The notes: generated by a model not told the origin, from the sequence alone. DNA of 64,000 nt from Xiphias gladius (GCF_016859285.1 NC_053411.1:18589722-18653721), one strand, 5' to 3'; positions 39,080 to 62,335 are shown, counted from the first letter of the stretch. Numbers and translations are program-made.

Positions 39080-39271
39080 CGGTCGATCTCCCCTCCCTTG
39101 CCTCTCTGGTTGGTATGGTCCAAACGCAGGCGGGAAAGCATTGGTGGTCACGTGACACTAACAAATTGGGCAACATGGAGACGAGAAGGAGAGCGTAGTG
39201 ACAAGAAGCCAAATGTTGTAGCCAGGAAACACCGAGGTGTTGGTTTTCTCAGGATTGTCGCTCGGTATTCG
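39080..39271 (+). promoter_or_regulatory. psip1 promoter and non-coding first exon
   Basis: It contains an E2F-like GGCGGGAAAG (about 39129-39138) and a CACGTG E-box (about 39150-39155), then a purine-rich stretch that ends at a strong donor (ATTCG|GTAAGT, 39271/39272). The matching acceptor (TTTCTTTCAG) is at 40366-40375, and the coding ATG follows at 40467. So a 5' untranslated exon spliced to the first coding exon is likely. The transcription start is not defined. Confidence 0.5.
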
Positions 39272-39844
39272 GTAAGTTTACGTATTTTTCTCCTGTTAAA
39301 CCAGTAACTAACAAAGCTAACGCTGAGCTGAGATTTTAATCCTCCCACTAGAGCTGACGGCCGGCTAGCTGAGCTAGCCCCTGTGCTAACTTGCTTGTAT
39401 TTGTAAACAGTGAGAGCCAACATGTTACTAACAACGAAACTGCTGAGATAATGCGTCAGATTATGTCACTTATGTCACAAATAGTTGTGAACGACCTCTT
39501 TTTAAGGGTAATTTCGATGATTTAATTGACAGCGCACTGTGTGGTCATATCAGCGCGACAAGCAACAGTCAAGTGTGACTTGTGTCAAATAAACAGTGAA
39601 ATCATAATTTACTTAAAAAAAAGAGCAGTGTTGAGTTTCACTTGCTATAACATTAATATAACATTAGTAAATTACTACGATTGTGTGTAAAGTCTTTATT
39701 TTAACAGAATAACAACTGCTGGACTTTCAGATTAATTTATATTAAAAAGTGTATTTATTCAGTCCACAGTGAAATAATTCTACCTAACAGAACTGGGGCA
39801 GATTATCATCATTATGTAAAGATGTATGTTAATGTGCTAGGTCT

Positions 39845-40262
39845 GCAACAATTATTTTCCTCATCGATTAATCGTTTAGTGGATGAGACGAGAAAAATTG
39901 CTGGAAAATGTCACTGAGCTGAAGTCGACATCTTCAAATGTCTTGTTTAGTTTGACGAAAAGTCCAAAAAACCCCAAAAATTAAATTTACAGGAATATAT
40001 GACAAAGAAAAGCAACAAATACTCTCTTTTGGGAGGCTGAGAACTGCAAATATTTGGCATTTATTTTTCCTTTTAAAAATCACTAAAATGCTCCTTAGCT
40101 GATCAAAACAGATCGACATCTGAATACCTTGGGCTGTTGGATATTATAACAGGCATTTTTCACTATTTGACGCTTTATAGACAAAACATACAATCGATTT
40201 ATTAAAGACAATAATCAGCAGATTAATTGATAATGAAAATAATTGTTAAATGCAGGCCTAAT
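39845..40262. repeat. 'GCAACAATTATT' family element in psip1 5' intron
   Basis: It starts TCTGCAACAATTATTTTCC with CGATTAATCG, and ends AATAATTGTTAAATGCAG, an inverted form of the start. It belongs to the same family as 20.7-21.2 kb. Confidence 0.65.
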
Positions 40263-40457
40263 ATTAACATTAACACAAAATTAACAACTCAGTTCTGGGT
40301 AACTTAATCACGAGGATGCACGACATTAGCTTCTTGGCCTCTTGGAGTCTAAATGACTCCTCTGTTTTCTTTCAGGCTGTTTTCAGCTGAGCGTGTGAGG
40401 CAGGCCGACCTGTACGGAGGTTACTGCTTCTGTTCCCTCTGTCTGATCGAGCTTTGA

Positions 40458-51644
<11,187 letters not shown>

Positions 51645-51719
51645 GGTAACTATAAGAACCTCATGATTTATATTTTGCTGCTGTAAGTGAATGTTGTGAG
51701 TTATATATTGGAGATGGTA

Positions 51720-52215
51720 ACGCTGGGCGGTATATCGACTTTTCAACGCATATCGATACTGAGTATTTTCAAACGAGATATAGGATGAGACTGAAACAGT
51801 TTGTGTGCGTTACGTAATCCGCTTTGATCTGTAGAACCAAAAAGTCCCATCTTAGGTACATCTTCCATTAGACGCCTTATTTCACTCTTCTCAAACCCGC
51901 TCATTTTCGGCCACACACCTGTGTGAGTTCTGTGCGCTGCAGTAACTGAGCGGGGACTGGAGGCGTCTCTGCGCCTGGTCCCCTCGCTAGCGCCCACCAA
52001 TAGTCTGCACGTCAGGCATTGAGGGAACATCGGGAACTACAGTAAGCCTGCGTGTGAGGGGGTTTAAGGGTCATCTGTAAACTGAAGCTGCAGAGAATAA
52101 CCTGAGTTGCGCTCTTCCCCCTCTGAACTGCATGGGTCTCTGCGTGCGCATCGGTCACAAGTCGCGCCGCCCACCACCACACGCAAATTCTCCCCCTGTG
52201 GGAAACACCGGCTAG
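51720..52215. repeat. CpG-rich repeat-like block in the psip1 3' UTR intron
   Basis: The left end reads GCTGGGCGGTATATCGACTT with CATATCGATACTGAG, a phrase typical of a dispersed fish DNA element. The block stays GC- and CpG-rich to about 52210, with AT-rich DNA on both sides. It could be a hAT-like non-autonomous element or a small CpG island. Confidence 0.45.
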
Positions 52216-52737
52216 GCCGCTTTTTATTTAATGTGGGCTGTTTAGTTTTTATAATTTTTCATTTACGTGTTTTGCAGCAGTTTATTTACAAACAGGGAAG
52301 GAATCCCCGTCTTTTCATTTTATTTTTTAATAAAGGTGCTTGTGACATGTCGCATGTAATTAATTCATAGTTATTATTTTTAATTCTTAAATTAAAATGT
52401 TTATGTGGCATTTTTCTTTCTGTATTATGGATTGACTTATTATCATAAATTACAAAAATAGTAAAAATGTGCAGAAATTATTTGTTTTACTAATTAAAAT
52501 AAATATATTAATCATGATTGTTGTTTATTATTATTTGTTATGAATCATGCCAAGTTTATAAAAATAGATATTTTGTAATATATTGGAATTTTTTTATTTT
52601 TTATAAAGACAGCTTTGTTTTTTGATTGTTTTTTTTGTTTTTATTTTTCTTCTTTCCTCTCTATGATGATGCTGATTGGCAGGTTGTGTCTTTATTTGTG
52701 TATTAATTGTGTTTTTTTCCCCACCTCCCCTCCCCCA

Positions 52738-53313
52738 GCTCCAGTGGACTCTTCCTTAAGGTTCAGTGTTCCTGAAGCTGCATGGACTGAACCAACTCCG
52801 TGCTGAGGGGTGTGGACCTGAAACGATCCCCCTAAATGGACAATAAGAATGTCCGCAACCATTTACCTCGTCACACACATTCATACACATCGGTTTGTTA
52901 CCTGTACAGCTGCTGTTGCTTGTTTGCTGTTGTAAATGAGAGGGTGCTGTTAACATGGCTCGGGTGAATTGTCACACCTGAGCAGGTACAGTTTGTTTAT
53001 CTGGCAGCCTGTTGTCGGTGTAGTTGGTCCTGACCAGATTATTTCTAAATGCGTTATATACCGACTCTTGAGAGAGACTCATATTTACCAGGACAGTGTT
53101 TATCTCTCTTCCACTAACAAACTTGTTTTTAATTTATGTTCAAATCAGTCACACAAGCATTACATCCATTAACCTTAACATTACCCTTAATCCATACCTG
53201 CCTTTTTTAAGATAACCTAACCTCAACCCTTCATTATCTTCCCCTATTAATCTTAACCCTAGCCCTGCTTCAGGGAGGTTTTGGTAGAAATGTTCAAACC
53301 TGGACAAATAAAA
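52738..53313 (+). other. psip1: Probable psip1 3' untranslated exon
   Basis: Directly after the stop TAG (51642-51644) there is a donor-like G|GTAACT at 51646/51647. A good acceptor (pyrimidine run, then CCCCCAG) ends at 52737. The exon would run to an AATAAA at about 53306-53311. The junction lies only a few nt after the stop, which would not trigger nonsense-mediated decay. Without cDNA this splice is tentative. Confidence 0.45.
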
Positions 53314-54155
53314 CTGCACAGATAGAGGAAAGTGAGAATTTGTTTCTCAATGCTATTTGGGTGAATTGTACCTTTTTAATCCCTCAACATAACCTTAATC
53401 TACCTCTGCTAACTCTTTTCTGTTATGAGGAGGTACGTTGTCCTTCAGTTGGCTTTTATGTTATTTTTTAATGTTTCAGTATTGGTACTTGCGTGGCCAT
53501 CACATCCTAATAAGACCTTGTGAAATCTGGTGTAAATTCACATGGTTCCTAACGCCTCTTTTTTTAGATTTTAAGGTTCTCTGTGTCGTCTCACATCCCT
53601 AGATTGTCTGAAAATAAACAAAGAGGCATGAGTACATTTAGAGTTAAAAATCTCCAACGTGTTTATCCTCTCCAGGGAGGATAGGAGAAGACGGGGCTGA
53701 TGGGAAATGTAGTTTTATTTGGAATGTGCCTTTTTGTTTTTGTTTTTTTTAATTTGACGTCAGATTGATGTTAAATCGACACTCACAGCAGCTTTAAACC
53801 CCTAAATTACAGCATTATTATGGTTCTTGACATTACCTTGACATTAAAACTCGCGGGGGAGGACTCAGTGCCTTGCTCACGGACACCACAGCAGTACACG
53901 CATGTTCCGAGCTGCTTCGTGTTTTTATAAAGCTTTGTACAGGAAGATATTTTATTCTGTATTTTATTGTGACACGGTGAAATGTTTCTATTCTTTTTGT
54001 CTGCAGTTGTTACAGTTGTGTTTTAGGATGGCTGTTACTCACTCTGTTATGTAAATATGTAATTTTTACTTAAAATGTTTTTTAACACGACTGTTTTTAA
54101 AAGCTGACGTGAAATCTCAAGTCGGATTATTTCCCTCATTACAGAAGCGAGTTCA
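53314..54155. other. Intergenic DNA downstream of psip1; no gene seen
   Basis: No supported frame, RNA gene or clear element. Another AATAAA is at about 53632 and could be an alternative psip1 poly(A) site. Confidence 0.55.
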
Positions 54156-54159
54156 ATCA

Positions 54160-54870
54160 ATGATGACTCTTCTTTGTAAAGTTATGGCCGTGCTGTCAAA
54201 TTATTTCCTTTTCTTGTAAAATTACAAGTTTACTCAAAAGGACTTTTTCTTTCTCCGTCACTTCATTCTCGATTAGTTCTTCTCAATCATTTTCTTGTAA
54301 AATTGTGACCTTACTCTCTAAAACATTAGGACTATTCCTCATAAAATTGCAACTTCACCTTGAAATAGTATGATTTTTTTTAATAATGGCTTTCTCCAGG
54401 AATATTGTCTTTTTCCTTTTTAAAAATGTTTCATAATTGTATTTCTTTTTATTCAAAAAAAATCTCTTTAAAAGACTTAAAACATTCATTTTTTAAAATT
54501 AGGACTTTATTCTTGAATTCTTTTTGAATCTAAATTGTGACTAGGTTCTAAAAATACGACTTTTTTGTATAAAATTTTGACCTTATTCTCTAAAAATTGG
54601 CTTTTTCTTGTAGAGTTACAAGTTGAATGTCAAAATTTGACTTTTCCTTGTGAACTTATAGTCTAGGAATATGACCTTCTCATGAAATTTCAACTTTATT
54701 TCAAAATATTATGACTTTCTTGTAAAATTACAACTATCAGTGTTTTGGATTTTTCTTTATTTAAAGAAAAAGCTCGATGATTCAAGACTTTATTCTCAAT
54801 TATTCCTTAGATGACTTTGAAATATTGTGACATACAGGTAAAGTTAGAACTTTACTCTCCCAATCTTTTT
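54160..54870. repeat. Degenerate AT-rich tandem repeat
   Basis: Imperfect units of about 25-35 bp built on CTTGTAAAATTACAACTTTA then a CTCAAAATATTATGACTTT-like half. Recognisable starts are near 54212, 54293, 54340, 54568, 54612 and 54718. Non-coding. Confidence 0.7.
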
Positions 54871-55366
54871 TCTTGCAACATGCATGTGCGTTTGCCTAGA
54901 TAAACTTAACACGACTCACAGACCCGCGTTGCCTCATTCAGAGGGGCGTGTGTTACTCCCACTGCCCTAACTGACGTAAACGGGGTGCACGACGCGACCC
55001 AAACATCTGTCCGCTGCCGCAGCTGCACCCGATGAACTACCGGCCGAGCGTCGTTATCATTTCATCCTAAAAAATTGTTTGACTTTTAAAATCGATACTC
55101 TTTTCCCTCAAAACGTGTGTTTTTCTCTGTAAAGCTGCAGCTTTGTTTTGGAAATGTTATGACTTGACTTCCTTTCAAAAATATTTGTATGTACGTTGAA
55201 TAATAATCATTCTTTCTCAAAGTGGTTACATGAGCATGTCATGATGAATGGTTGTATATGTTGCATGATGATGGTCTAATTGAACGAACTGTCTGTCTCT
55301 GCCTCTCCCTCTCTTCCTGTTTTGGGGGGCGGGGAAACAGAAATATGTGACGTGTGTTTTCCCTTG

Positions 55367-55406
<40 letters not shown>

Positions 55407-55674
55407 CGTAGACGGCTTGGGTTTTTTTTTTTTTTTTTTTTTTAAATCTCTTTTCACGGAAGAGGGAGACCGGATGATCGGTGACCAAAACCACCGCGAC
55501 AGACCGAAGGAGAAGGACGAGCCGGACTCACAAAAACTGAGGAGAGGGGAACAGAAACGGGTAGATCGCGGGAAATACACGGGACACGAACCTACAACAG
55601 CAGGAAAATAAGACGAGGAAATTAAATTAAAAAAAAAAAAAACGGGATACAGAGGTTTTCGGCTGCAGCAGGAC

Positions 55675-55710
<36 letters not shown>

Positions 55711-55822
55711 GTGTGTGTGTGTGACAGAAATGGGACCGTGGTTCTCCTGATAACAACGGTGGAACGGCAGCGGAACCCGGCCGACCCGCGGACCTTGGGG
55801 AGGACAGTCACAGGGCACAGAC
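54871..55822. other. GC shift and simple repeats before the 55.8-kb exon candidate
   Basis: A CpG-bearing patch lies at 54915-55060. Then come (GT)n at 55369-55403, a (T)21 run at 55423-55443, a purine-rich stretch, (A)14 at 55627-55642, and (GT)n at 55675-55723. The part from 55450 to 55920 is CpG-rich and could be a promoter with 5' UTR. No conserved frame other than the next entry. Confidence 0.5.
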
Positions 55823-55919
55823 ATGGCCCACGTAGGCAACGGAGCGGCGGCCGAGGAGGAGGTGGGAGTCCGACACCGCACCGACACACTGCTCTCACGC
55901 TGCTGCCACATTTTCCGCG
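55823..55919 (+). CDS. Candidate first coding exon of an unidentified gene
   Basis: An ATG in strong context (ACAGACATGG) opens a 32-codon frame that ends at a possible donor (CGCG|GTGAAT, 55919/55920). The peptide starts MAHVGNGAAAEEE and ends LLSRCCHIFR; I do not recognise it. It sits in the most CpG-rich part of the right third of the window, as expected for a first exon. If real, the next exon must be over 1 kb away, since nothing suitable was seen nearby, and may lie outside the window. The frame also reads on to 56227 without a stop, but the added residues look random. Confidence 0.35.
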
Positions 55920-55927
55920 GTGAATTC

Positions 55928-57539
55928 ACACCCCTGTCCCTGCGGTGCCCTGGTCACAGCCCAGAATTCATATGCCGATTTCATACACCGCTGTTGTGTT
56001 CCAGATGTTCAGGCTTAGGTCTCTGCCCCCCTTGTACGGATGATATTCCTCCGGTGGTCTTACAGTGGTGTCCTATAGAGACCGGGTGTATAATGTCCTC
56101 ATTATTTCCTATGGCATCCTCCGCATGTATTCCTCAAATATTCCCACATACTCCTGTAGCTGTCTACAGTATCGACTGGATCAGCACCGAGTTTAGTGAA
56201 ATTATGTCCCTCAACATTGTATTGTAAGAAATCCATGATATTTCTAGTGTCTCTATGGTTGAGTCCTCACCTTGGATCAATGGTGTATTAAGTTAAAGTG
56301 GTATCACTATACAGTGTGTGCTTATGGTGTTTTTTTTCTAAATAATCTTTATTAACAAATCGGTCTTTGAATGATGCATAATTCCTCATCGTAGGTCAAA
56401 AACTGGATCTGCGAGTTCTTTGTGAAGGAACAATTGTAAAGGGAACAGAAGACAGTCTTACATTCAGGACTGCTGTTTGTGTTTGCGGTGTTTGAGCTTG
56501 AGTTCAGAGACCATACACCGATCCATCAGCCATCACCATGAACCAGGAAACTGGTTTTGAAGTTGCGGCTCATCGGTTCGACCTTACTTGCAGACCTGAA
56601 TTTTCCGTGCCTTGGAATGATCAGGAACGTTTTTGGGTCCAAAACCAGAATCATGAGCGCTTTGTCAGGAAACTCTGACCAAGTCTTATTGTTCATATAT
56701 AATCCTTTGCCTTTTGTGTCTGTGCTGCCAAATATTGACTTGAATGTGGCTTTATCTCTCACGTTATCAAGATATTTCTACAGCGACTCTGTGGTTGTGT
56801 CCCTGTAGTGACGTATTGTCCTCAGCACTGACTCTGCGGTGACCCTCTGTGGTATCACTTTATTTACATAGTATTTCTATGGTGATTTGCAGCTTGTCAG
56901 TAATATTGAGCATTAACTTTTATTTATGTAGTGACACATTGTAACACAATGTGTTCCTACAAAACTCCTGTCTAGTCTTCTGTACTGTATATTGCAATTA
57001 TCCTTTCTATATACCTTTAAGTTAATCACTAATGAAATAACAACAGTGGTGAAAAGAACAATAATACCAGTTTTGTGATCTTTTTTTTCCCCCCAAAAAA
57101 TCTTTTTATTATGAGATTTTCCGAGCGACGCTTTTGAAGATCCATATAAACGAAAAACAGAATGTGGCAAAAAAAACCAAACCAAAAACACCCTCCTCTC
57201 GCTCTTTCTCTTGACATACACCTACATTATTTATATTAAAGGGATTGTCAGCAACGCTAACTTATAGGAAATGTAAGACAAAATTTAAAAGAAAATCAAA
57301 ATGAAAACTAAATAAATAACAGAGGGTTCCCAACATCATCGCAGCCTTAAATAAAGACTGAATGTTTTTCAGATTTCTTCATAAACACTTAGCTGGCCTC
57401 TCAAAGTGTGTTATTTTTCTCCACTCCCATATAATTTGCCTTATTTTTAACCCAGACAATGACATTCGTCTGACCACTTTTTTTCCCAGTTCAGAGCAAT
57501 AAGTAGCTTTGTTTCCAATTTACATTTTACATCACTTGC
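55928..57539. other. No gene recognised
   Basis: AT-leaning sequence with no domain-bearing frame or clear transposon end. A TTTTTTTTCCCCCCAAAAAA run is near 57081-57100. If the 55.8-kb exon is real this is its first intron. Confidence 0.55.
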
Positions 57540-57760
57540 ATGTTTATTAGGTACCACTAATGCAGTCTAATCCAGCATCTTTGCTAAAAATCCCCCACTC
57601 GTGAATGTTCAGTCTCTGTTGAAAATGTTTTAGAGATTGAACCACATGCAGTTTGTTGTGCTGTTGAGATGTAATGATCTATTGACAGATATTTCCAATA
57701 TTTTGGTCGTCCCATTTACTGTATATCAACGAGGCCTAATATTAGAAACAGTCTCAAAGG
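57540..57760. repeat. Short interspersed fish repeat with 'TTTATTAGGTAC' ends
   Basis: The left end reads CATGTTTATTAGGTACCACT; the right end reads TTTCCAATATTTTGGTCGTC then CCCATTTACTGTATATCAAC. It belongs to the same family as 13.4 and 43.1 kb. Non-coding. Confidence 0.6.
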
Positions 57761-58099
57761 TCCTTGACCTCTGACTTCATTACATTTCACCGACAGATTT
57801 CACTAAGCTTGGTTTGGTAAGCAGTCTTCTGATTATTGCATTATCTATCTGCAGTGCATAATTAGCTTTAAGTGAGGTGATACAATCACTTGTGTGTCTG
57901 TGTGTGTCTGTGTCTGTGTGTGTGTGTGTTTGGACTTACGTAAATGACTGATCTGATTTCAACCACAGGCTGCCTTCTGCTTCAAGGAGCCAGCTGAGAA
58001 TATGAGCATTGCATCATATTCTCAGAACCATTGCTGCATGGTTTCTGTCTGGTTACATGATGCACAGTGAGCTGGAGAGGTTATTTAACCTTTGTGTTT

Positions 58100-59050
58100 C
58101 TAGGAAAGCCTGATGTTCCAACCTGTTCCACCCTGGTTTGTGAAAGGGTTCTGGAGGTGCTACCAAAGGTCTACTGGATCTGTACATGGATTTAGGGGTC
58201 TTTGAAGGGGTTCCATGGGTCTTTGAGATTCTAGAAATCCCAGAGGAACTTTTTAGAGTTTCTGTGGATCCATCCATGACATTTCAGGACATTTAAAGAT
58301 ATGCAAGATGTTTTCCACGTTTCAGAGAGATCTTTGAATGTGTATCTTTGATTTTTAAAAGGTTCAAGAGGACATGGAGGAGGTTTTATAACTCATTTAG
58401 GAGGTCTTAAGGGTCCCTAAAGGTGTCCTAGGTGTTTTTTAGGAGGAGGAGGAGGCATGATTGGTTCCAAGGATTCACTTAAAGGATCTTGGGGAATCTG
58501 AGAGGTTCTTGGGGTACCTGGGGTTGTTTTAGGAAGTTTGAGGGGCCTTTTCTGTGGGTCTAACAGTGCTTTAGTGCCCAGCTGGGGGTTTTAAGTGGGG
58601 CATGACAAGATTACATGAGTTATGGCATGGGCACGAAGGGGTTCAGATTACTTTTTTAGGAAATGTGATGCAAAGGTGTCTTTGCAGAGGTTCTAGAGAT
58701 TCCTGAAGTCTTGAGTCTAGGGGGATTTTTAGTGGGTTGTGGTTGTATCTGAGTTGGTTTCTTGGGTCTTAGCAAGGTCTAAGGGGTCACTGTGGACTCT
58801 TACAGGTGTGTCAGGAGGTTACATTGGATTAACTTGTCTTGTAAGGTCCAAGATGTATTTAAGGGGTTTTACCATATATTTATTGAAGTTCTACAGGTCC
58901 CTGAAGTAGATCTAGGGAATACTGAGAGGTTATAGAGTTTCCTGAGGAGGTCTTTTAGGAGGTTTTAGTGCCCCGTGTGGAACTCTTAGGGCTCCAGGTT
59001 TTCACAAGTGTTTCACAAGCGCACCTGATAAGGTAGGGCCTCGTTACCTC
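58100..59050. repeat. Degenerate GGTT/AGGGGTC tandem repeat, block 1
   Basis: A long run of imperfect units of about 20-30 bp built on AGGTTCTAGGGGTCCTTGAGG. The plus strand is rich in G and T and poor in C throughout. The sporadic open frames here are products of the skew. Confidence 0.75.
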
Positions 59051-59919
59051 TCAGGAGGTTCCAGAGTCTCCAGGGTAAATGACTTCAGCTGAATAGCGAG
59101 CAGGGAGAGTGTTTCTTGGGGTCTTGTTCCCTGCTTACTTTTCAAGGCCAATTGTGACACTCGGTTCAGCAACTTTCTGTTTTCAAGCCCACTGCAAATC
59201 TTCAGGTAGATGATGTGGGCTGTTTCTGGGTGTTGGGGTTTTTCTGCGTCATATCTCACCAGCTCATCTCCTCATCTGAGCTCACAAACACTCCTCTGTC
59301 AGCCCACTTCAGTCTAAGTCATCACATTGCAGAGGAATTCAGCTGACTTCGGTTGAGCTGTTAGGAATGTAGGACAAGCTGTGTTTATAAAAAACTTATA
59401 CACAGCATAAGGTTATCGTCCAACCTCACTGCTCAGCAACACAGCAATAAATAACACAAACACGTAGACTGAAATTATGTCTCATCCTTTCGTTGAGACG
59501 GACAGAAACACACTTGGCAGCATCCAGTGAAGATGTGTTTAATCTGACCTTTGACCCTTGAACTCCTGTTGTAATGTCAATCTAGGACCTGAAGCCCATT
59601 TAGTTCAGTTATTCTTTCTGATAAAAACCCACAGGTATTAATGGAATGTAAATAACACCCTGAGAATTAGTACAGCAAACACAATATCTTTTTTTAACCT
59701 TTCATTTATCCTGCTCCACGTTCATACATTCCTCTACTGTTGGCCACTGAGCAGCTCAACTTTAAGGATCAAAAACTGAAAGAAAACAGTCACTCACATT
59801 TCCTGGTAATGGACAGAGTAGACATTTTGTTTATGATCATTTGAGGTAAGCTGAATGTACATAGCTTCAGATGAGCTACAAAAAATTAATTATAAGAAAG
59901 ATTGTTCAGAGTCAGCAGG

Positions 59920-60290
59920 TTTCAGGGTTCCCAGAGGAGGTTTAATGGGTTCTCTGAGAAGATCCCAGAGTTTTTGTGGAGATTTCAGTGCTCTTTGACC
60001 CGGTTCCTTCTTTCAATGAGCAAGTCCTAGGACTTTCAATGTAAGATGGATGTTTCTCTTAACAGGTTTAAGGGTTCTCTGTACAGGTTTTACTTTTCCC
60101 TATGTAAATTTTTCTGAGCAGGTTCAGTGGTTTTTCTGTGCAGGATTTCCCTAAGAGTTTTCGGGTATTGTGAGTAGGTTTTGGGTCTTCATGAAGAGGT
60201 TGTAGGGGGCTTGGAGATGCTTTGGGTTTCCTTAATGAGGTTCCACTGAGATCCCTTAGGAAATGAATAGTAGCTAAATTTTAGTGCTCA
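59920..60290. repeat. Degenerate GGTT/AGGGGTC tandem repeat, block 2
   Basis: Same style of unit (GGTTTCAGGGTTCCCAGAGG, GAGGTTTAATGGGTTCTCTG). It is separated from block 1 by about 870 bp of ordinary sequence (59050-59920) in which no gene was recognised. Confidence 0.7.
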
Positions 60291-60954
60291 GAAAACTTGA
60301 CATTTGTCTGTTTTTAGGATACTTCTTAGATATTGAGTCAACTGTCTGTGGTAGAAATGACAGAATCCGAAATCATTCGGTTTGCAAAATAACAACACAT
60401 TAACATTAATAGACACATCAAATTTAAAAGGGTTGCATAATAACTTTTAATTCCAAGGTCATGATTAGCTACGCAGTTGTGGGTAAACTTCATGTTTTAA
60501 CTTACATTAAACAACTCTACTCAGTGAGCTGACAAAGTTTAAATGAAACTCATTAAAACTCTGTCTCAGTATCTATGGTGGTTAAAATGAATATAAAAGG
60601 TTGACTGCTTTTATTCCTGGACATTTGGAGCTGCACTGTAGAGAATGCAAAGGTTTAACCAGACAGTGCTGCATTACGTTACCCACAAGCAGCTAATAAG
60701 TGTAAACATTTCATACCTACGGAACTGAGAACTTCAGGTGATGAATGCAAACTGTTGTTTGCAAGCCTGTGTTAGCAGAATGTGATTATTAAGAAAAGAC
60801 TACGAGACCACTGTCTGTCTCTCCTCGACCAGACTCCTATCGCTTTCTGTTTCCTCTCTAGGGTCAAAGGTCAAGGCTACAGCAATGGTATCAAGTAAAG
60901 AGTGATACAGAATATAGAAGCTCCACTAGATGGGTTGAAAGTTTTGTTCTTCTG

Positions 60955-61775
60955 AGGTTTGTTCTGCAGCATTTATCTTAGGCGTTCCAGGGATTCTTGA
61001 TGAGGATTAAGGATCCTAAAGGGGGCTCCACAGGTCATTGATAAGGTTCTGGGGAACACTTTGGAAGTTACAAAGGCAATTATTGAGGTGTTGAGGTCAG
61101 CAAAACAGTTCCGGTGATCTTTGAGGAGGTCTCAGGTTGGATGATGGCTATTGTAAAGGTGCTTAATAATGCTTTCAGGTCATTGAGGGTGTTCTGGGGT
61201 GTTCCTCTAGGGGTTGGGAGTGTTCAGTGCAGGTTTAGAGGGTCTTGGTGGTCCCAGTGAAAATTTATTGAAACGTACTTTCTGGTTTTCAGTTGTTTTA
61301 GGGTTTTCAAGATTGACCACAATCTTGAAACGTACTTTCTGGTTTTCAGTGACCACAAGATTTTCTTGGGGTCCTTCAAGCAGTACCAGACTGGGTCTAG
61401 AATCATCGAGAATTTTTTTATGTAATCAAGAAGGTTCTACAGGTCATTTCGGGGGTTTTATGGAATTCTCTGGAGGTTTGATGGGTCAAGGAGTGGGTTT
61501 TAAAGAAGTTGTCCCTGTGGTCACTCCAAGTTTTCCAGGGGTCCTTCAGTGAGTAGCGGGAAGTTGGATTGGTCTTCAAGGACCTTTAAGAATGTGCCAC
61601 AGTCTTTGAGATGATTCCACGGGTCATTGCATGGTTTTTATAGGTCATGTAGGGAGTTCTAAGGGGGTTCTGGTGGTCCCACCTGGTTTTAGTGCTTCCT
61701 AAGGTAGATTTGTAGTTTATGCGGGGGGTTTAGAGGTCGGTGAGGGTAGTCTGGGGGTTGTTTGGGAGTTTCAAA
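60955..61775. repeat. Degenerate GGTT/AGGGGTC tandem repeat, block 3
   Basis: Same unit type, G/T-rich on the plus strand. It contains a perfect direct repeat of about 25 bp (TTGAAACGTACTTTCTGGTT...) at about 61268 and 61326, next to a hairpin CAAGATTG-ACCA-CAATCTTG at about 61308-61327. The 660 bp before this block (60291-60954) hold no recognised feature. Confidence 0.7.
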
Positions 61776-62124
61776 GCCTCCCTTTGAGTAGTTGGGTTGT
61801 TTGTGTTTAAGTGTGTCTGTTTGGTAATAGGACACAGTGTCTAGGTTGTGACTAATTGATAAGAAAGCTGCTGGCGTCACGAGAGAAGCTTCTCTGACTA
61901 TGACCTCTCCTTCTGTGTAATACCATACACTGGTGTAGCTGTTGCTTTTTCCATGCCTCTTGTTTTCATCCTGCTGTCGACTGAAAAACACTAAAAACCT
62001 GCTGCCTGTGCTGTCAAATCTCTGGTTGTTTTGATGCTAAAATGTAAGAAAATCATATCTTGTGCTTTCCCCCTCTACTCCTCTGTCAGTTTAAAACTTT
62101 CATTAGGTCACAGGCATATTTCAC

Positions 62125-62335
62125 GTCAGTCAGCTTCAGATAATCCATCCATCCTTTGGCTGTACCAGCTCATCCTTGAGGGTCCCGGGAGGGGACGGGA
62201 GCAAATCCCAGCTGACATTGGGTGAGAGGCAGGGTACACCCTGGTCAGGTCGCCAGTCGATCATTGGGTTAACACACACAGACGGACAAACCATTCAGGC
62301 TCACATTCACACCTACAGTCAATTTACTGTAATAT
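62125..62335. repeat. Common dispersed fish repeat
   Basis: It contains the phrases CATCCATCCTTTGGCTGTAC, ATCCCAGCTGACATTGGGTG, GAGAGGCAGGGTACACCCTG, GGTCAGGTCGCCAGTCGATC and TCACATTCACACCTACAGTC, which I remember as one contiguous repeat in many teleost genomes. Confidence 0.7.

Noticed and set aside
55239-55898. 219-codon minus-strand frame at 55.2-55.9 kb
   Set aside because: Made mostly of simple repeats (CA, poly-A/T) read as Thr-His and poly-Lys; no domain.
58053-58277. 74-codon minus-strand frame in the 58-kb repeat
   Set aside because: Arises from the skewed degenerate minisatellite; no start context or homology.
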